NCBI RefSeq assembly: GCF_001735715.1
Contig: NZ_CP017259.1
Coordinates: 1,671,501-1,735,500 of the forward strand
DNA length: 64,000 nt
Origin: Formosa sp. Hel3_A1_48
Lineage (GTDB): Bacteria > Bacteroidota > Bacteroidia > Flavobacteriales > Flavobacteriaceae
Direction: 5' to 3'
The notes under the pieces were generated by a model. The model was not told where the DNA came from and made no database searches. It saw only the letters and a program-made list of their open reading frames with translations. Positions within the stretch are counted from its first letter, which is position 1. Each line of letters begins with the position of its first letter. Below, piece after piece: positions 16,357 to 26,001 of this stretch. The position numbers and the translations under genes are program-made.

Positions 16357-17751
16357 ATGAACATTAAATCCATATGCTGTATAGGCGCCGGTTATGTCGG
16401 TGGGCCGACCATGGCTGTAATAGCGCAAAAGAATCCAGATATTAAAGTTACGGTCGTAGACCTCAACGCACAACGCATTGCCGACTGGAACCATACCGAT
16501 TTAAAAAAGCTCCCCATTTACGAACCTGGTTTGGATGAGGTGGTTGCCGAGGCTCGTGGACGCAACTTATTTTTTTCTACTGAAGTTGATAAGGCTATTG
16601 ACGCCGCAGAACTAATTTTTATATCGGTCAACACCCCTACTAAAAACTACGGTGCAGGCAAGGGCATGGCAGCAGATTTGAAGTATGTAGAACTCTGTGC
16701 GCGTCAAATCGCAAAAGTCGCTACATCAGACAAAATTGTAGTCGAAAAATCGACCCTGCCTGTAAAAACAGCCGAGGCCATTCAAAATATTTTGGACCAC
16801 ACCGGTAACGGAGTGGATTTTCAGATTCTTTCTAATCCAGAGTTTTTAGCCGAGGGGACTGCCATGCGCGATTTGGCTGTTCCGGACCGCGTGCTTATTG
16901 GAGGAGATTCCTCTTCGTCCAAAGGGCAACAAGCCATACAAGCCTTGGTGGATATATACAGCAGTTGGGTACCCAAAGAAAACATTCTAACCACCAATGT
17001 ATGGTCCTCTGAACTTTCCAAGCTCACCGCCAATGCTTTTTTGGCCCAACGTGTGTCTTCAATAAACGCGCTTTCGGAGCTGTGTGAAGCCACTGGTGCT
17101 GATGTTCAGGAAGTGGCCAAAGCCATTGGTATGGACAGCCGTATAGGTCCAAAATTCTTGCAAGCATCTGTTGGTTTTGGCGGGTCTTGTTTTCAAAAAG
17201 ATATTTTGAATTTGGTGTACATCGCCAAGTCCCTAGGTTTGGATGAGGTAGCGGACTACTGGCATCATGTGATTCTAATGAACAACCACCAGCGCGACCG
17301 CTTTGCCAAGAATATTATCAAAACACTCTACAGCACGGTCAATGGGAAAACTATTGCCTTTTTGGGTTGGGCTTTTAAAAAAGACACCAACGACACTAGA
17401 GAATCTGCTGCCATTTATGTTGCAGATTTACTTATGGACGAACAGGCCACCATCAAGGTCTTTGACCCTAAGGTGACGGCCACTCAAATGCAGGCGGATC
17501 TAAATTACTTAAACACCCGTCCAGAGGATGAAAACGCAACTTACCTAAAGACAGAACGCGATCCTTATGCTGCCTTAGAGGGCGCGCATGCCTTAGCGGT
17601 ACTTACCGAATGGGATGAGTTTAAAACCTACGATTGGCAGCGGATTTATAACAAGATGCAAAAGCCAGCCTTTGTTTTTGATGGACGTAATGTCTTGGAC
17701 CGCGCGGCTTTAGAAACTATAGGGTTTATATATAAAGGCATAGGGTCCTAA
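16357..17751 (+). CDS. ugd: UDP-glucose 6-dehydrogenase, animal-like type
   Basis: 464-residue NAD-dependent enzyme oxidising UDP-glucose to UDP-glucuronate. It carries [18 protein letters not shown] (Rossmann fold), [67 protein letters not shown] (Lys near 222), the catalytic-Cys motif [10 protein letters not shown] (Cys 278), and [19 protein letters not shown]. These strings match the metazoan UGDH pattern very closely, more than the usual bacterial Ugd. The C-terminal tail of animal enzymes is absent. The second UGDH at 24676-26001 is of the ordinary bacterial type. The stop TAA overlaps the next ATG by one base, so the enzyme is coupled to the UDP-glucuronate epimerase-like gene. Confidence 0.93.
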   Translation: MNIKSICCIGAGYVGGPTMAVIAQKNPDIKVTVVDLNAQRIADWNHTDLKKLPIYEPGLDEVVAEARGRNLFFSTEVDKAIDAAELIFISVNTPTKNYGAGKGMAADLKYVELCARQIAKVATSDKIVVEKSTLPVKTAEAIQNILDHTGNGVDFQILSNPEFLAEGTAMRDLAVPDRVLIGGDSSSSKGQQAIQALVDIYSSWVPKENILTTNVWSSELSKLTANAFLAQRVSSINALSELCEATGADVQEVAKAIGMDSRIGPKFLQASVGFGGSCFQKDILNLVYIAKSLGLDEVADYWHHVILMNNHQRDRFAKNIIKTLYSTVNGKTIAFLGWAFKKDTNDTRESAAIYVADLLMDEQATIKVFDPKVTATQMQADLNYLNTRPEDENATYLKTERDPYAALEGAHALAVLTEWDEFKTYDWQRIYNKMQKPAFVFDGRNVLDRAALETIGFIYKGIGS

Positions 17752-18791
17752 TGAAGACAAACAAAACCATACTCGTAACAGGTGCCGCAGGCTTTATAGG
17801 GTTTCACCTCGCTAAAGCGCTGATCAAACAGGGCTACACTGTTGTTGGTTTGGACAATATTAATGCGTATTACGATGTGCATCTTAAATACGCGCGTTTG
17901 AATGAGTTGGGTATAGACCGCGCTGAGGCTGAGGTTTTCAATGCGCTTTGCAGCAGCAGATCCCATGGACTTCAAATGCAGTTCATCCGTATGAATTTGG
18001 AAGACCGCAACGCCTTACCAAAGTTGTTTAAAGAACTAAAGTTCGATATGGTTTGTAATTTAGCTGCACAGCCTGGGGTTCGTTATTCTTTAGAAAATCC
18101 AGAGGCCTATATCGATTCCAACATCAACGGGTTTTTAAATATTTTAGAGTGTTGTCGACACCACAATGTGAAACGACTGGTCTATGCATCCAGTTCGAGT
18201 GTTTATGGAAACAGCGCTACGGTCCCATTTGATGAATCTGCGAATGTAGACAAGCCCATAAGCTTGTATGCAGCTACTAAAAAATCGAATGAACTCATGG
18301 CCCATACTTATGCGCATTTATACGGAATTGAAACCATAGGCTTGCGCTTTTTTACAGTCTATGGCCCTTGGGGGCGACCTGATATGGCCATGTTTTTATT
18401 TACCGATGCCATCATAAACAACAGGCCAATAAAAGTTTTTAATAAGGGTAAACTCTCAAGAGACTTTACCTATATCGACGACATAGTTTCTGGGGTAGTC
18501 AACACCCTTTTAGCGGACGCAAAAAATTCAGCGCTCTACAAACTGTACAACATTGGCAACAGTGCGCCCGTAGAGCTGATGGATTTTATCCAGGCCATTG
18601 AAAGCAAGCTGGGGGTAGAAGCCCAAAAACAAATGCTGCCGATGCAGCCCGGTGACGTTAATCAAACATGGGCCGATGTCCGTGCCCTACAAAACGACTA
18701 CAACTACACACCCAATACCTCCGTTGTAGATGGTGTTGCTGCTTTTGTAGAGTGGTACCAGTCCTATTACAAGACTAAAGACGGTGTATAA
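17751..18791 (+). CDS. UDP-glucuronate 4-epimerase-like SDR (copy 1)
   Basis: 346-residue extended short-chain dehydrogenase/epimerase. The NAD-binding motif is GAAGFIGFHLAKAL, and the catalytic SSS and YxxxK residues appear as YASSSSVYGN and SLYAATKKSNELMAHTYAH. Downstream it has LRFFTVYGPWGRPDMAMFLFTDAI, the pattern characteristic of UDP-glucuronate 4-epimerases (LspL/Cap1J/WbpV-like). Predicted reaction: UDP-glucuronate to UDP-galacturonate. It starts at the stop of the preceding UGDH gene (one-base overlap), so its substrate is made by its neighbour. A close paralogue lies at 26002-27030. Specificity is inferred from motif and context. Confidence 0.88.
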   Translation: MKTNKTILVTGAAGFIGFHLAKALIKQGYTVVGLDNINAYYDVHLKYARLNELGIDRAEAEVFNALCSSRSHGLQMQFIRMNLEDRNALPKLFKELKFDMVCNLAAQPGVRYSLENPEAYIDSNINGFLNILECCRHHNVKRLVYASSSSVYGNSATVPFDESANVDKPISLYAATKKSNELMAHTYAHLYGIETIGLRFFTVYGPWGRPDMAMFLFTDAIINNRPIKVFNKGKLSRDFTYIDDIVSGVVNTLLADAKNSALYKLYNIGNSAPVELMDFIQAIESKLGVEAQKQMLPMQPGDVNQTWADVRALQNDYNYTPNTSVVDGVAAFVEWYQSYYKTKDGV

Positions 18792-18816
18792 ATCAGTTAA
18801 GTTAGTTAAATAGATA

Positions 18817-19878
18817 ATGACAAAAACAAAGAACATATTAATTACTGGAGGAGCAGGTTTTATCGGCGCTCATGTGGTTCGGCGTTTTGTAATTAAGTAT
18901 TCAGATTATCATATCTATAACCTTGACGCTTTGACCTATGCAGGTAATCTCGAGAACCTCACGGATATTGAAGCCAAGGATAATTATAGCTTTTTACACG
19001 GAGATATTACCGACCAAGCCTACATCAACACCATTTTTAAGCAATACAAATTTGATGCGGTAATCCACTTAGCAGCTGAGTCGCATGTGGACCGCTCCAT
19101 TACCGACCCCTTGGCTTTTGCCAAGACCAATATCTTGGGTACAATGGTGCTTTTAAATGCCTTTAAAGCATTGCATAAAAATAATTGGGCAGGCAAACGT
19201 TTTTATCATATAAGCACGGATGAGGTGTATGGAAGTCTTGGTGAGTCTGGACTTTTTGAAGAGTCAACGCCATACGATCCCAACTCACCATATTCTGCTT
19301 CGAAAGCCAGTTCAGACCATTTTGTGCGTGCTTATGGCGAAACTTATGGATTACCCTACGTCATAACCCATTGTTCCAACAATTATGGGCCATACCAATT
19401 TCCAGAAAAACTCATTCCCTTATTTATCAATAATATTTTGGATGACAAACCACTTCCTGTTTATGGCGACGGTAATTACACTAGAGATTGGCTTTATGTC
19501 GTAGATCATGCCATCGCTATAGATTTGGTGTTCCATAAAGGAGAAAACCATGAAACCTATACCATTGGCGGATTTAACGAATGGAAAAATATTGATTTAG
19601 TTAAAGTCCTTTGCAAACAGATGGACGAAAAACTAAATCGGGTATCAGGTACAAGTGAAAAACTCATCACTTATGTAAAAGATCGTCCAGGTCATGACCT
19701 TCGCTATGCGATTGACGCTGCAAAAATTAATAAAGAATTAGGCTGGAACCCAACGGTAACCTTCGAGGAGGGGCTATCCAAAACTATTGATTGGTATTTG
19801 AATAACAAACAGTGGCTCAGTAGTGTTTCATCGGGGAATTACCAGGACTATTATAAAAAACAATACGCGAAGCTATGA
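18817..19878 (+). CDS. rfbB: dTDP-glucose 4,6-dehydratase
   Basis: 353-residue SDR enzyme converting dTDP-glucose to dTDP-4-keto-6-deoxyglucose. Motifs: [14 protein letters not shown] (NAD), [12 protein letters not shown], the catalytic [17 protein letters not shown] (Thr-Asp-Glu), [22 protein letters not shown] (Tyr-Lys), and [17 protein letters not shown]. The length and all catalytic residues are normal. It overlaps rfbA by four bases (ATGA), so the two are coupled. No rmlC or rmlD gene is present in the window, so the keto sugar may feed a pathway other than rhamnose, or those genes lie elsewhere. Confidence 0.95.
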   Translation: MTKTKNILITGGAGFIGAHVVRRFVIKYSDYHIYNLDALTYAGNLENLTDIEAKDNYSFLHGDITDQAYINTIFKQYKFDAVIHLAAESHVDRSITDPLAFAKTNILGTMVLLNAFKALHKNNWAGKRFYHISTDEVYGSLGESGLFEESTPYDPNSPYSASKASSDHFVRAYGETYGLPYVITHCSNNYGPYQFPEKLIPLFINNILDDKPLPVYGDGNYTRDWLYVVDHAIAIDLVFHKGENHETYTIGGFNEWKNIDLVKVLCKQMDEKLNRVSGTSEKLITYVKDRPGHDLRYAIDAAKINKELGWNPTVTFEEGLSKTIDWYLNNKQWLSSVSSGNYQDYYKKQYAKL

Positions 19879-20753
19879 AAGGTATTATTTTAGCAGGTGG
19901 CTCAGGAACCCGATTGTACCCCATCACTTTGGGCACATCAAAGCAGTTATTACCTGTTTATGATAAGCCGATGATCTATTATCCTTTATCGGTACTAATG
20001 TTGGCTGGCATCAAAGAAATACTGATCATTTCATCACCGGAAGATTTGCCAAATTTTGAACGCATGCTCGGCAGTGGTGCACAGCTGGGTATTTCACTTA
20101 GCTATAAAGAACAAGCCAGTCCTGATGGTATAGCACAAGCATTTCTTTTAGGCGAAGAGTTTATTGCAGGCGATGATGTATGTTTGGTATTGGGTGATAA
20201 TGTCTTTAATGGGCATGGTTTTTCCAAACTATTGGACAAAGCAGTTGCCAATGTAAGCAATGACAATATGGCTACAATATTTGGCTATTATATGAGTGAT
20301 GCAAAGCGTTATGGAGTGGTTGAGTTTGACAGCGAAGGTAAAGCCATTTCTATTGAAGAAAAACCTGAGCACCCCAAAGGAAATCATGCGGTTACAGGCT
20401 TGTATTTTTACCCAAATTCAGTAGTTGAAATTGCCAAAAATATAAAGCCGAGTAAAAGAGGAGAGCTAGAGATTACCACAGTAAATCAAGAGTTTTTAAA
20501 ACGCGGAGCGCTCAAAGTGGAACTGATGGGCCGTGCCTTTGCCTGGCTAGATACCGGTACACACGAATCTTTAATTGAGGCCTCAAATTACATCAAAGCC
20601 ATAGAGACAAGGCAAGGACTTAAAGTTGCTTGTTTGGAAGTGATTGCATTTCAGATGGGCTACATCAATAAAGCTCAGCTTTTAAAACTCGCAGAGCCGC
20701 TTAAAAAAAGTGGCTATGGCCAATACCTAATCCAGCGGGCTAAAGAATTTTAA
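19875..20753 (+). CDS. rfbA: Glucose-1-phosphate thymidylyltransferase
   Basis: 292-residue nucleotidyltransferase joining dTTP and glucose-1-phosphate to give dTDP-glucose, the substrate of the preceding dehydratase. Signature motifs: [14 protein letters not shown] (nucleotide loop), [33 protein letters not shown] (metal Asp), [20 protein letters not shown] and [11 protein letters not shown]. Complete, with a normal length for RmlA. The order rfbB-rfbA with a four-base overlap is common in flavobacterial polysaccharide loci. Confidence 0.96.
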   Translation: MKGIILAGGSGTRLYPITLGTSKQLLPVYDKPMIYYPLSVLMLAGIKEILIISSPEDLPNFERMLGSGAQLGISLSYKEQASPDGIAQAFLLGEEFIAGDDVCLVLGDNVFNGHGFSKLLDKAVANVSNDNMATIFGYYMSDAKRYGVVEFDSEGKAISIEEKPEHPKGNHAVTGLYFYPNSVVEIAKNIKPSKRGELEITTVNQEFLKRGALKVELMGRAFAWLDTGTHESLIEASNYIKAIETRQGLKVACLEVIAFQMGYINKAQLLKLAEPLKKSGYGQYLIQRAKEF

Positions 20754-20786
20754 TTTTTTTTAAAGGTGCAGAAATTTACAACTAAA

Positions 20787-21788
20787 ATGAAGAAAAAAAT
20801 ACTAGTTACAGGCGGGGCGGGCTACATCGGGTCTCATACCGTTGTTGAACTCTTCAAATCTGGATATTTGCCTATAATTGTTGACAATATGTGCAACACC
20901 TCTGAGCGAAATCTTAGCGGTATAAATAAGATTTTAAACACTGAACTACCATTTCACAATGTAGATTGTACAGATTTAAAACAAATGGAGCGTATTTATG
21001 CGCTTTATGAGGATATTCATGCCTGTATCCATTTTGCAGCATATAAATCCGTTGAGGACTCCGTCAAATACCCAGAAAAGTACTACAAAAACAATATTGG
21101 TTCGCTGGAAACACTCTTAAAATGCTTTGAACAAGCTAAGTTCAAAAATCTAATCTTTTCCTCTTCCTGTACGGTTTATGGCATGCCCGATAAACTGCCC
21201 GTAGATGAGCGCGCACCGTTCAAAAAAGCAGAATCGCCATATGGAGAAACAAAGCAAAAATGCGAGCTTTTAATCCAAAACAACAACTGCAATAGTGTGT
21301 CTTTGCGGTATTTTAACCCCATTGGTTCCCACGAATCTGGACTGATCGGGGATTGCTCTAGCGATAACGCCAGTAATTTAGTGCCCATAGTAGCTGAAGT
21401 AGCTGCTGGTTTGCGCGCTAAACTGACGGTCAATGGAAATGATTATGATACGCACGATGGCACCTGTGTCAGAGATTACATCCACGTTCAGGACTTAGCT
21501 ATTGCTCATGTAAAAGCTTTGGATTACCTGCTTGAGCATGAAGTCAAAGAGGTGTTTAATGTTGGTACAGGGCATGGGTTAAGCGTTTTGGATATAGTCA
21601 CTGCTTTTGAAGCTTCAAACAATCTGAAACTCAAGTACGCCATAGGAGACCGAAGAGCAGGAGATGTTGAAAAAATATATGCTGATGGAGCTAAAATAAA
21701 GAAAGTTTTAGGGTGGAAGGCGGTTAGAACTACAGAAGAGGCATTAATCGCTGCATGGAATTGGCAAAAATCAACTCAGGATGCATAA
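20787..21788 (+). CDS. galE: UDP-glucose 4-epimerase
   Basis: About 333 residues starting at the ATG at 20787, which gives the typical MKKKILVTGGAGYIGSH. An upstream in-frame GTG at 20766 would add seven non-conserved residues. Interconverts UDP-glucose and UDP-galactose, or the HexNAc forms. Seen: GGAGYIGSHTVVEL (NAD), IHFAAYKSVEDSV, SSSCTVYGMPDKLP, SPYGETKQKCE (Tyr-Lys pair), LRYFNPIGSHESG and VRDYIHVQDLAIAHVKAL, all diagnostic for GalE. Supplies galactose-type precursors to the polysaccharide. Lies between rfbA and glmS in the same direction. Confidence 0.93.
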   Translation: MKKKILVTGGAGYIGSHTVVELFKSGYLPIIVDNMCNTSERNLSGINKILNTELPFHNVDCTDLKQMERIYALYEDIHACIHFAAYKSVEDSVKYPEKYYKNNIGSLETLLKCFEQAKFKNLIFSSSCTVYGMPDKLPVDERAPFKKAESPYGETKQKCELLIQNNNCNSVSLRYFNPIGSHESGLIGDCSSDNASNLVPIVAEVAAGLRAKLTVNGNDYDTHDGTCVRDYIHVQDLAIAHVKALDYLLEHEVKEVFNVGTGHGLSVLDIVTAFEASNNLKLKYAIGDRRAGDVEKIYADGAKIKKVLGWKAVRTTEEALIAAWNWQKSTQDA

Positions 21789-21827
21789 ATATAAAAAATA
21801 CAATTTAAACTTAACAACAATATACAT

Positions 21828-23675
21828 ATGTGTGGAATAGTAGGCTACATTGGACACCGCGCAGCGCAACCCATAATTTTAAAAGGACTTCAACGTTTGG
21901 AATACAGAGGGTATGACAGTGCTGGGATCGCCCTTTTTGACGGAGCGCGCATCAGGCTGAGCAAGACAAAAGGCAAGGTAAGCGATCTTCAAGAAAAAAT
22001 AAATTCTGACCATAATAACGTAGGGAACATTGGCATCGGACATACCCGCTGGGCAACCCATGGGGTCCCCAACGATACAAACGCACACCCCCACTATTCA
22101 AACTCTGGCGATTTGGTTATTATCCACAACGGAATCATTGAAAACTATGCATCCATAAAAAAAGAACTCAGCAAAAGAGGATACACCTTCCAATCGGACA
22201 CCGATACTGAGGTCTTGGTGAACCTTATCGAGGACGTACAAAAAAATGGCGGCTTTAAACTGGGCAAAGCCGTACAAATAGCCCTAAACCAAGTAGTTGG
22301 AGCTTATGCCATTGCAGTTATAGATATTAAAAAACCCAATGAAATTGTAGCGGCGCGCTTGGGCAGTCCACTGGCCATTGGTGTTGGCGAAAACGAATAT
22401 TTTATTGCAAGTGATGCTTCACCGTTTATCGAATACACCAATGACGCTATTTATTTGGAAGACGAAGAACTGGCCATAATCCGCTTACACAAGGAAACTA
22501 AAATTCGAAAAATAAAAGACGATTCGCTGGTGAGTCCTTACATTCAACAGCTCAAATTAAATATTGATCAAATTGAAAAAGGCGGCTACGCGCACTTTAT
22601 GCTTAAAGAAATTTTTGAACAACCTCAGGCCATCAAAGACACCTATAGAGGGCGTTTGTTGGTAAATCAGGGGCTAATCAAAATGGCAGGGGTTGAAGAT
22701 AATTTAGAAAAGTTTATCAACGCCCAAAAAATTACCATAGTAGCCTGTGGTACCTCCTGGCATGCAGGCTTAGTTGCTGAGTATATTTTTGAGGACCTTG
22801 CACGAATTCCCGTCGAGGTAGAATACGCCTCGGAGTTTCGCTATAGAAACCCGGTTATAAGCGCAAAAGATATTGTGGTGGCTATATCACAATCTGGGGA
22901 AACGGCAGATACACTGGCAGCCATCAAATTGGCCAAAGCACAGGGGGCATTTGTATTTGGTGTTTGCAATGTGGTAGGCTCGTCTATTTCTAGAGAAACA
23001 GATGCTGGGGCTTATACCCATGCAGGGCCAGAAATAGGGGTGGCCTCGACCAAAGCGTTCACCACCCAGATTACGGTCTTAACCATGATGGCTCTCAGGC
23101 TGGCAAAGGCCAAAGGCACGATTTCAAACTCAGACTACAAACGCCATTTGGTGGAACTGGAAACCACCCCAACAAAAGTTGAACAGGCTTTAAAATCTGA
23201 TGCTTTGAGCAAGCAAATTGCGGCAGTTTACAAAGATGTTCCCAACGCGCTTTACTTAGGTCGGGGCTTTAACTTTCCTGTAGCCTTAGAAGGCGCACTG
23301 AAGCTAAAAGAAATCTCCTACATCCACGCTGAGGGCTATCCTGCAGCGGAGATGAAACACGGACCTATTGCGCTGATTGATGAGCATATGCCCATTGTGG
23401 TGATTGCGACAAAGTATGGACATTACGAAAAGATTGTAAGCAATATCCAAGAGATCAAATCCCGTAAGGGAAAGATCATTGGAATAGTCACCAAAGGCGA
23501 CACTGAGGTTAAAGCCTTGGCCGATCACGTTATTGAGGTGCCAGAGACCCTAGAGCTTTTATCTCCATTGGTAACGACCATTCCCTTGCAGTTGCTCTCC
23601 TACTATATAGCAGTACTGCTTGAAAAAAACGTAGATCAACCACGGAATTTAGCAAAATCCGTCACCGTAGAATAA
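21828..23675 (+). CDS. glmS: Glutamine--fructose-6-phosphate aminotransferase (isomerizing)
   Basis: 615-residue two-domain enzyme making glucosamine-6-phosphate from fructose-6-phosphate and glutamine, the entry to UDP-GlcNAc. The N-terminal glutaminase domain begins MCGIVGYIGHRAA with the nucleophilic Cys exposed after Met removal, plus GHTRWATHGVPND. Two SIS domains follow (VACGTSWHAGLVAEY, SQSGETADTLAAI, and LGRGFNFPVALEGALKLKE). It ends with the conserved DQPRNLAKSVTVE. Normal length. Its place inside a polysaccharide cluster suggests a locus-dedicated GlmS, perhaps in addition to a housekeeping copy elsewhere. No glmS ribozyme is seen in the 39-base upstream gap. Confidence 0.97.
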   Translation: MCGIVGYIGHRAAQPIILKGLQRLEYRGYDSAGIALFDGARIRLSKTKGKVSDLQEKINSDHNNVGNIGIGHTRWATHGVPNDTNAHPHYSNSGDLVIIHNGIIENYASIKKELSKRGYTFQSDTDTEVLVNLIEDVQKNGGFKLGKAVQIALNQVVGAYAIAVIDIKKPNEIVAARLGSPLAIGVGENEYFIASDASPFIEYTNDAIYLEDEELAIIRLHKETKIRKIKDDSLVSPYIQQLKLNIDQIEKGGYAHFMLKEIFEQPQAIKDTYRGRLLVNQGLIKMAGVEDNLEKFINAQKITIVACGTSWHAGLVAEYIFEDLARIPVEVEYASEFRYRNPVISAKDIVVAISQSGETADTLAAIKLAKAQGAFVFGVCNVVGSSISRETDAGAYTHAGPEIGVASTKAFTTQITVLTMMALRLAKAKGTISNSDYKRHLVELETTPTKVEQALKSDALSKQIAAVYKDVPNALYLGRGFNFPVALEGALKLKEISYIHAEGYPAAEMKHGPIALIDEHMPIVVIATKYGHYEKIVSNIQEIKSRKGKIIGIVTKGDTEVKALADHVIEVPETLELLSPLVTTIPLQLLSYYIAVLLEKNVDQPRNLAKSVTVE

Positions 23676-23763
23676 AAGGACTACCGACCCGAGTCAAAAA
23701 TTATACGAATTAGACGCCTTAAAAAAACAATAAAACTTGATTATTCAAGTTATTTCAAGATAA

Positions 23764-24252
23764 ATGAGCAGCGAAGTTTACAACACCATTCAAAACGAAA
23801 TTGAATCCCTAGGATTTAGGGTCGTATCCAAAGACTTTGAGCGGCCTTGGGGCGCTTTTTTAGTCATCGATGAAGACCAGGCCCAGGCCTTTTCCAATCA
23901 GTTCTTTGAAGGGATTGATGTGGATCATTTAAAAATAGAAGGTAAGCTCAGCCCTAAAATCCTGATTGTAAAACCCGGTGCGCGCCTCTCTTGGCAGTAC
24001 CATCACCGCCGCGCCGAGATCTGGCAGGTCTACCGCGGAGAAGTTGGGATTATCCGAAGCGATACTGACGATCAAGGAGATGTGGTGACTTACAGCGAGG
24101 GTGATCAGGTTAAATTACAACAAGGCGAGCGACACCGGCTTATTGGTCTTAAAGATTATGGAATCGTAGCTGAGATTTGGCAACATACCGATTCAGTGCC
24201 TTCGGATGAAGATGATATTGTAAGAGTTCAAGATGATTTTAAAAGAGAATAA
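23764..24252 (+). CDS. Cupin protein, mannose-6-phosphate isomerase type II-like (copy 2)
   Basis: 162-residue paralogue of the cupin at 15843, easily alignable over its whole length (shared ERPWGAF, EGKLSPKILxVKP, SWQYHxRRAEIWQVY, QGxRHRLxGL, VAEIWQHTDxVPSDE). The cupin metal ligands are conserved (SWQYHHRRAEIWQVYRGEVGI). It directly precedes its cytidylyltransferase partner (three-base gap), whereas in copy 1 the partner comes first. Biochemical role is unproven, as for copy 1. Confidence 0.82.
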   Translation: MSSEVYNTIQNEIESLGFRVVSKDFERPWGAFLVIDEDQAQAFSNQFFEGIDVDHLKIEGKLSPKILIVKPGARLSWQYHHRRAEIWQVYRGEVGIIRSDTDDQGDVVTYSEGDQVKLQQGERHRLIGLKDYGIVAEIWQHTDSVPSDEDDIVRVQDDFKRE

Positions 24253-24255
24253 ATT

Positions 24256-24672
24256 ATGAGAGTAGGAATTACATTTTCCACCTTTGATTTGCTTCATGCA
24301 GGTCATATTAAAATGCTTGAAGAAGCAAAAACCCAGTGTGATTATTTAATCGTTGGACTGCAACTTGATCCCTCACTTAATCGGGCTGAGAAAAACGCTC
24401 CCACCCAAACCATAACCGAGCGGTATATTCAGCTAAAGGGGTGTAAACACGTTGATGAAATCGTGCCTTATGTGTCTGAGCAGGACCTTGAGGATATTTT
24501 ACGCTCATTTAAACTGGATGTTCGCATTATTGGTGAGGAGTATAGAGATAAACCATTCACCGGTAGAGAATACTGCCAGACCAAAGGAATTGAACTATAT
24601 TTTAATACTAGAGATCATAGGTTTTCCTCTAGTGGACTTAGAAAACAAGTGAAAATAGCAGAAGATAAGTAA
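24256..24672 (+). CDS. Glycerol-3-phosphate cytidylyltransferase-like protein (copy 2)
   Basis: 138-residue paralogue of the TagD-like protein at 15421, differing by eye at only about 16 positions. It retains TFDLLHAGHIKMLEEAK, ITERYIQLKGCKHVDEI and RDHRFSSSGLRKQV, so the nucleotide-binding HxGH and SSSxxR elements are intact and it should be active. Same inferred role as copy 1: making a CDP-activated alcohol or polyol phosphate. Located three bases after its cupin partner and three bases before the bacterial-type UGDH gene. Confidence 0.85.
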   Translation: MRVGITFSTFDLLHAGHIKMLEEAKTQCDYLIVGLQLDPSLNRAEKNAPTQTITERYIQLKGCKHVDEIVPYVSEQDLEDILRSFKLDVRIIGEEYRDKPFTGREYCQTKGIELYFNTRDHRFSSSGLRKQVKIAEDK

Positions 24673-24675
24673 GAT

Positions 24676-26001
24676 ATGAATATTACAGTTATAGGATCCG
24701 GCTATGTTGGACTTGTCTCAGGAACCTGTTTTTCAGAGATGGGAAATAAGGTTACTTGTGTTGACATAGATCCAGTCAAGATTGAGAAATTAAACCAAGG
24801 AATCATTCCAATTTTTGAACCTGGTTTAGAGAAAATGGTTTTAAAAAATGTAAAGAATAAGAACCTTTTTTTTACAACAGAATTAGATAAGGCTCTACAA
24901 AATTCTGAAATCGCCTTTATAGCGGTTGGAACTCCCATGGGAGATGATGGCTCTGCAGATTTACAATATGTATTAGCCGTAGCGAAATCTATAGGCCAGT
25001 TGATGCAAAAAAGATTGATTGTAGTGGATAAATCTACGGTGCCTATTGGAACTACAGATAAGGTAAAGGCGACCATTCAAAAAGAGTTAGATGCTAGGGG
25101 TGTTGATTTAGAGTTTGATGTGGTTTCGAATCCTGAATTTTTAAAAGAAGGCGCTGCGATAAATGATTTTATGAAGCCCGATCGAGTGGTTATTGGGACG
25201 GATAGTGAATATGCAAGAGAGAAGATGAAACAACTATATCATCCTTTTTGTATGTCAAGAGATCGTTTTATATCTATGGATATTCGTTCTGCGGAGATGA
25301 CCAAGTATGCAGCCAATGCAATGCTGGCTACCAAAATATCTTTTATGAATGAAATTGCCAATATCTGTGAAAAGGTAGGAGCAGATGCCAACCAGGTTCG
25401 AATTGGAATTGGTTCAGATCAGCGTATTGGATATAATTTTATTTACCCAGGTGCGGGCTATGGAGGTTCTTGTTTCCCAAAAGATGTAAAAGCACTGACT
25501 AAAATTGCTAAAGAACATAATTATAATGCAAAATTAATAACTTCGGTTGAAGAAGTAAATGATTCCCAGAAATTAGTCATTGCTCAAAAAATAGTGAAAC
25601 GTTTTGGAGAAGATTTAACCGGCTTTACTTACGGTATTTGGGGATTGGCCTTTAAACCAGGGACTGATGATATGCGTGAAGCACCAGCCATTTATGTAAT
25701 TAAAGAATTGGTAAGTAGAGGTGCTAAAATAATAGCATACGACCCAAAGGCGATAAATGAGGCAAAAGAGCACTACCTCAAAGGAGTTCAAAACATAACC
25801 TATGTAACCTCGAAGTATGATGTTTTAAAAGGCTCAGATGCACTTGTTTTGCTTACTGAGTGGAAAGAGTTTCGTTCTCCCGATTTTGAAGAAATTAAAG
25901 CACAATTAAAAACTCCGGTTATTTTTGATGGCAGAAATCAATATAATACATTTAACTTAGAAGAAAAAGGATTTAAATATCATCAAATAGGAAAAAAATA
26001 G
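24676..26001 (+). CDS. ugd: UDP-glucose/GDP-mannose dehydrogenase family protein, bacterial type
   Basis: 441-residue NAD-dependent dehydrogenase, most likely producing UDP-glucuronate. Motifs: VIGSGYVGLVSGTCFSEMG, VGTPMGDDGSADLQYV, VDKSTVPIGTTDKV, SNPEFLKEGAAINDFMKPDR, AEMTKYAANAMLATKISFMN, GYGGSCFPKDVKAL (catalytic Cys 266) and GLAFKPGTDDMREAPA. This is the standard bacterial Ugd/TuaD pattern and is clearly a different branch from the animal-like enzyme at 16357. Both sit in the same position of a duplicated module, which is unusual. It abuts the next gene with no gap. GDP-mannose or UDP-HexNAc specificity cannot be strictly excluded, but context favours UDP-glucose. Confidence 0.93.
   Translation: MNITVIGSGYVGLVSGTCFSEMGNKVTCVDIDPVKIEKLNQGIIPIFEPGLEKMVLKNVKNKNLFFTTELDKALQNSEIAFIAVGTPMGDDGSADLQYVLAVAKSIGQLMQKRLIVVDKSTVPIGTTDKVKATIQKELDARGVDLEFDVVSNPEFLKEGAAINDFMKPDRVVIGTDSEYAREKMKQLYHPFCMSRDRFISMDIRSAEMTKYAANAMLATKISFMNEIANICEKVGADANQVRIGIGSDQRIGYNFIYPGAGYGGSCFPKDVKALTKIAKEHNYNAKLITSVEEVNDSQKLVIAQKIVKRFGEDLTGFTYGIWGLAFKPGTDDMREAPAIYVIKELVSRGAKIIAYDPKAINEAKEHYLKGVQNITYVTSKYDVLKGSDALVLLTEWKEFRSPDFEEIKAQLKTPVIFDGRNQYNTFNLEEKGFKYHQIGKK

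Larger units (their letters stand above)
15421..18791 (+). repeat. Paralogous precursor module, copy A
   Basis: Cytidylyltransferase, cupin, UDP-glucose dehydrogenase, UDP-glucuronate-epimerase-like. Three of the four proteins have close paralogues in 23764-27030; the UDP-glucose dehydrogenases belong to different branches. The gene order of the first two is swapped between copies. Confidence 0.8.

Noticed and set aside
21789-21827. glmS ribozyme upstream of glmS
   Set aside because: The 39-base gap is far too short for the ribozyme, and such ribozymes are a Gram-positive feature.
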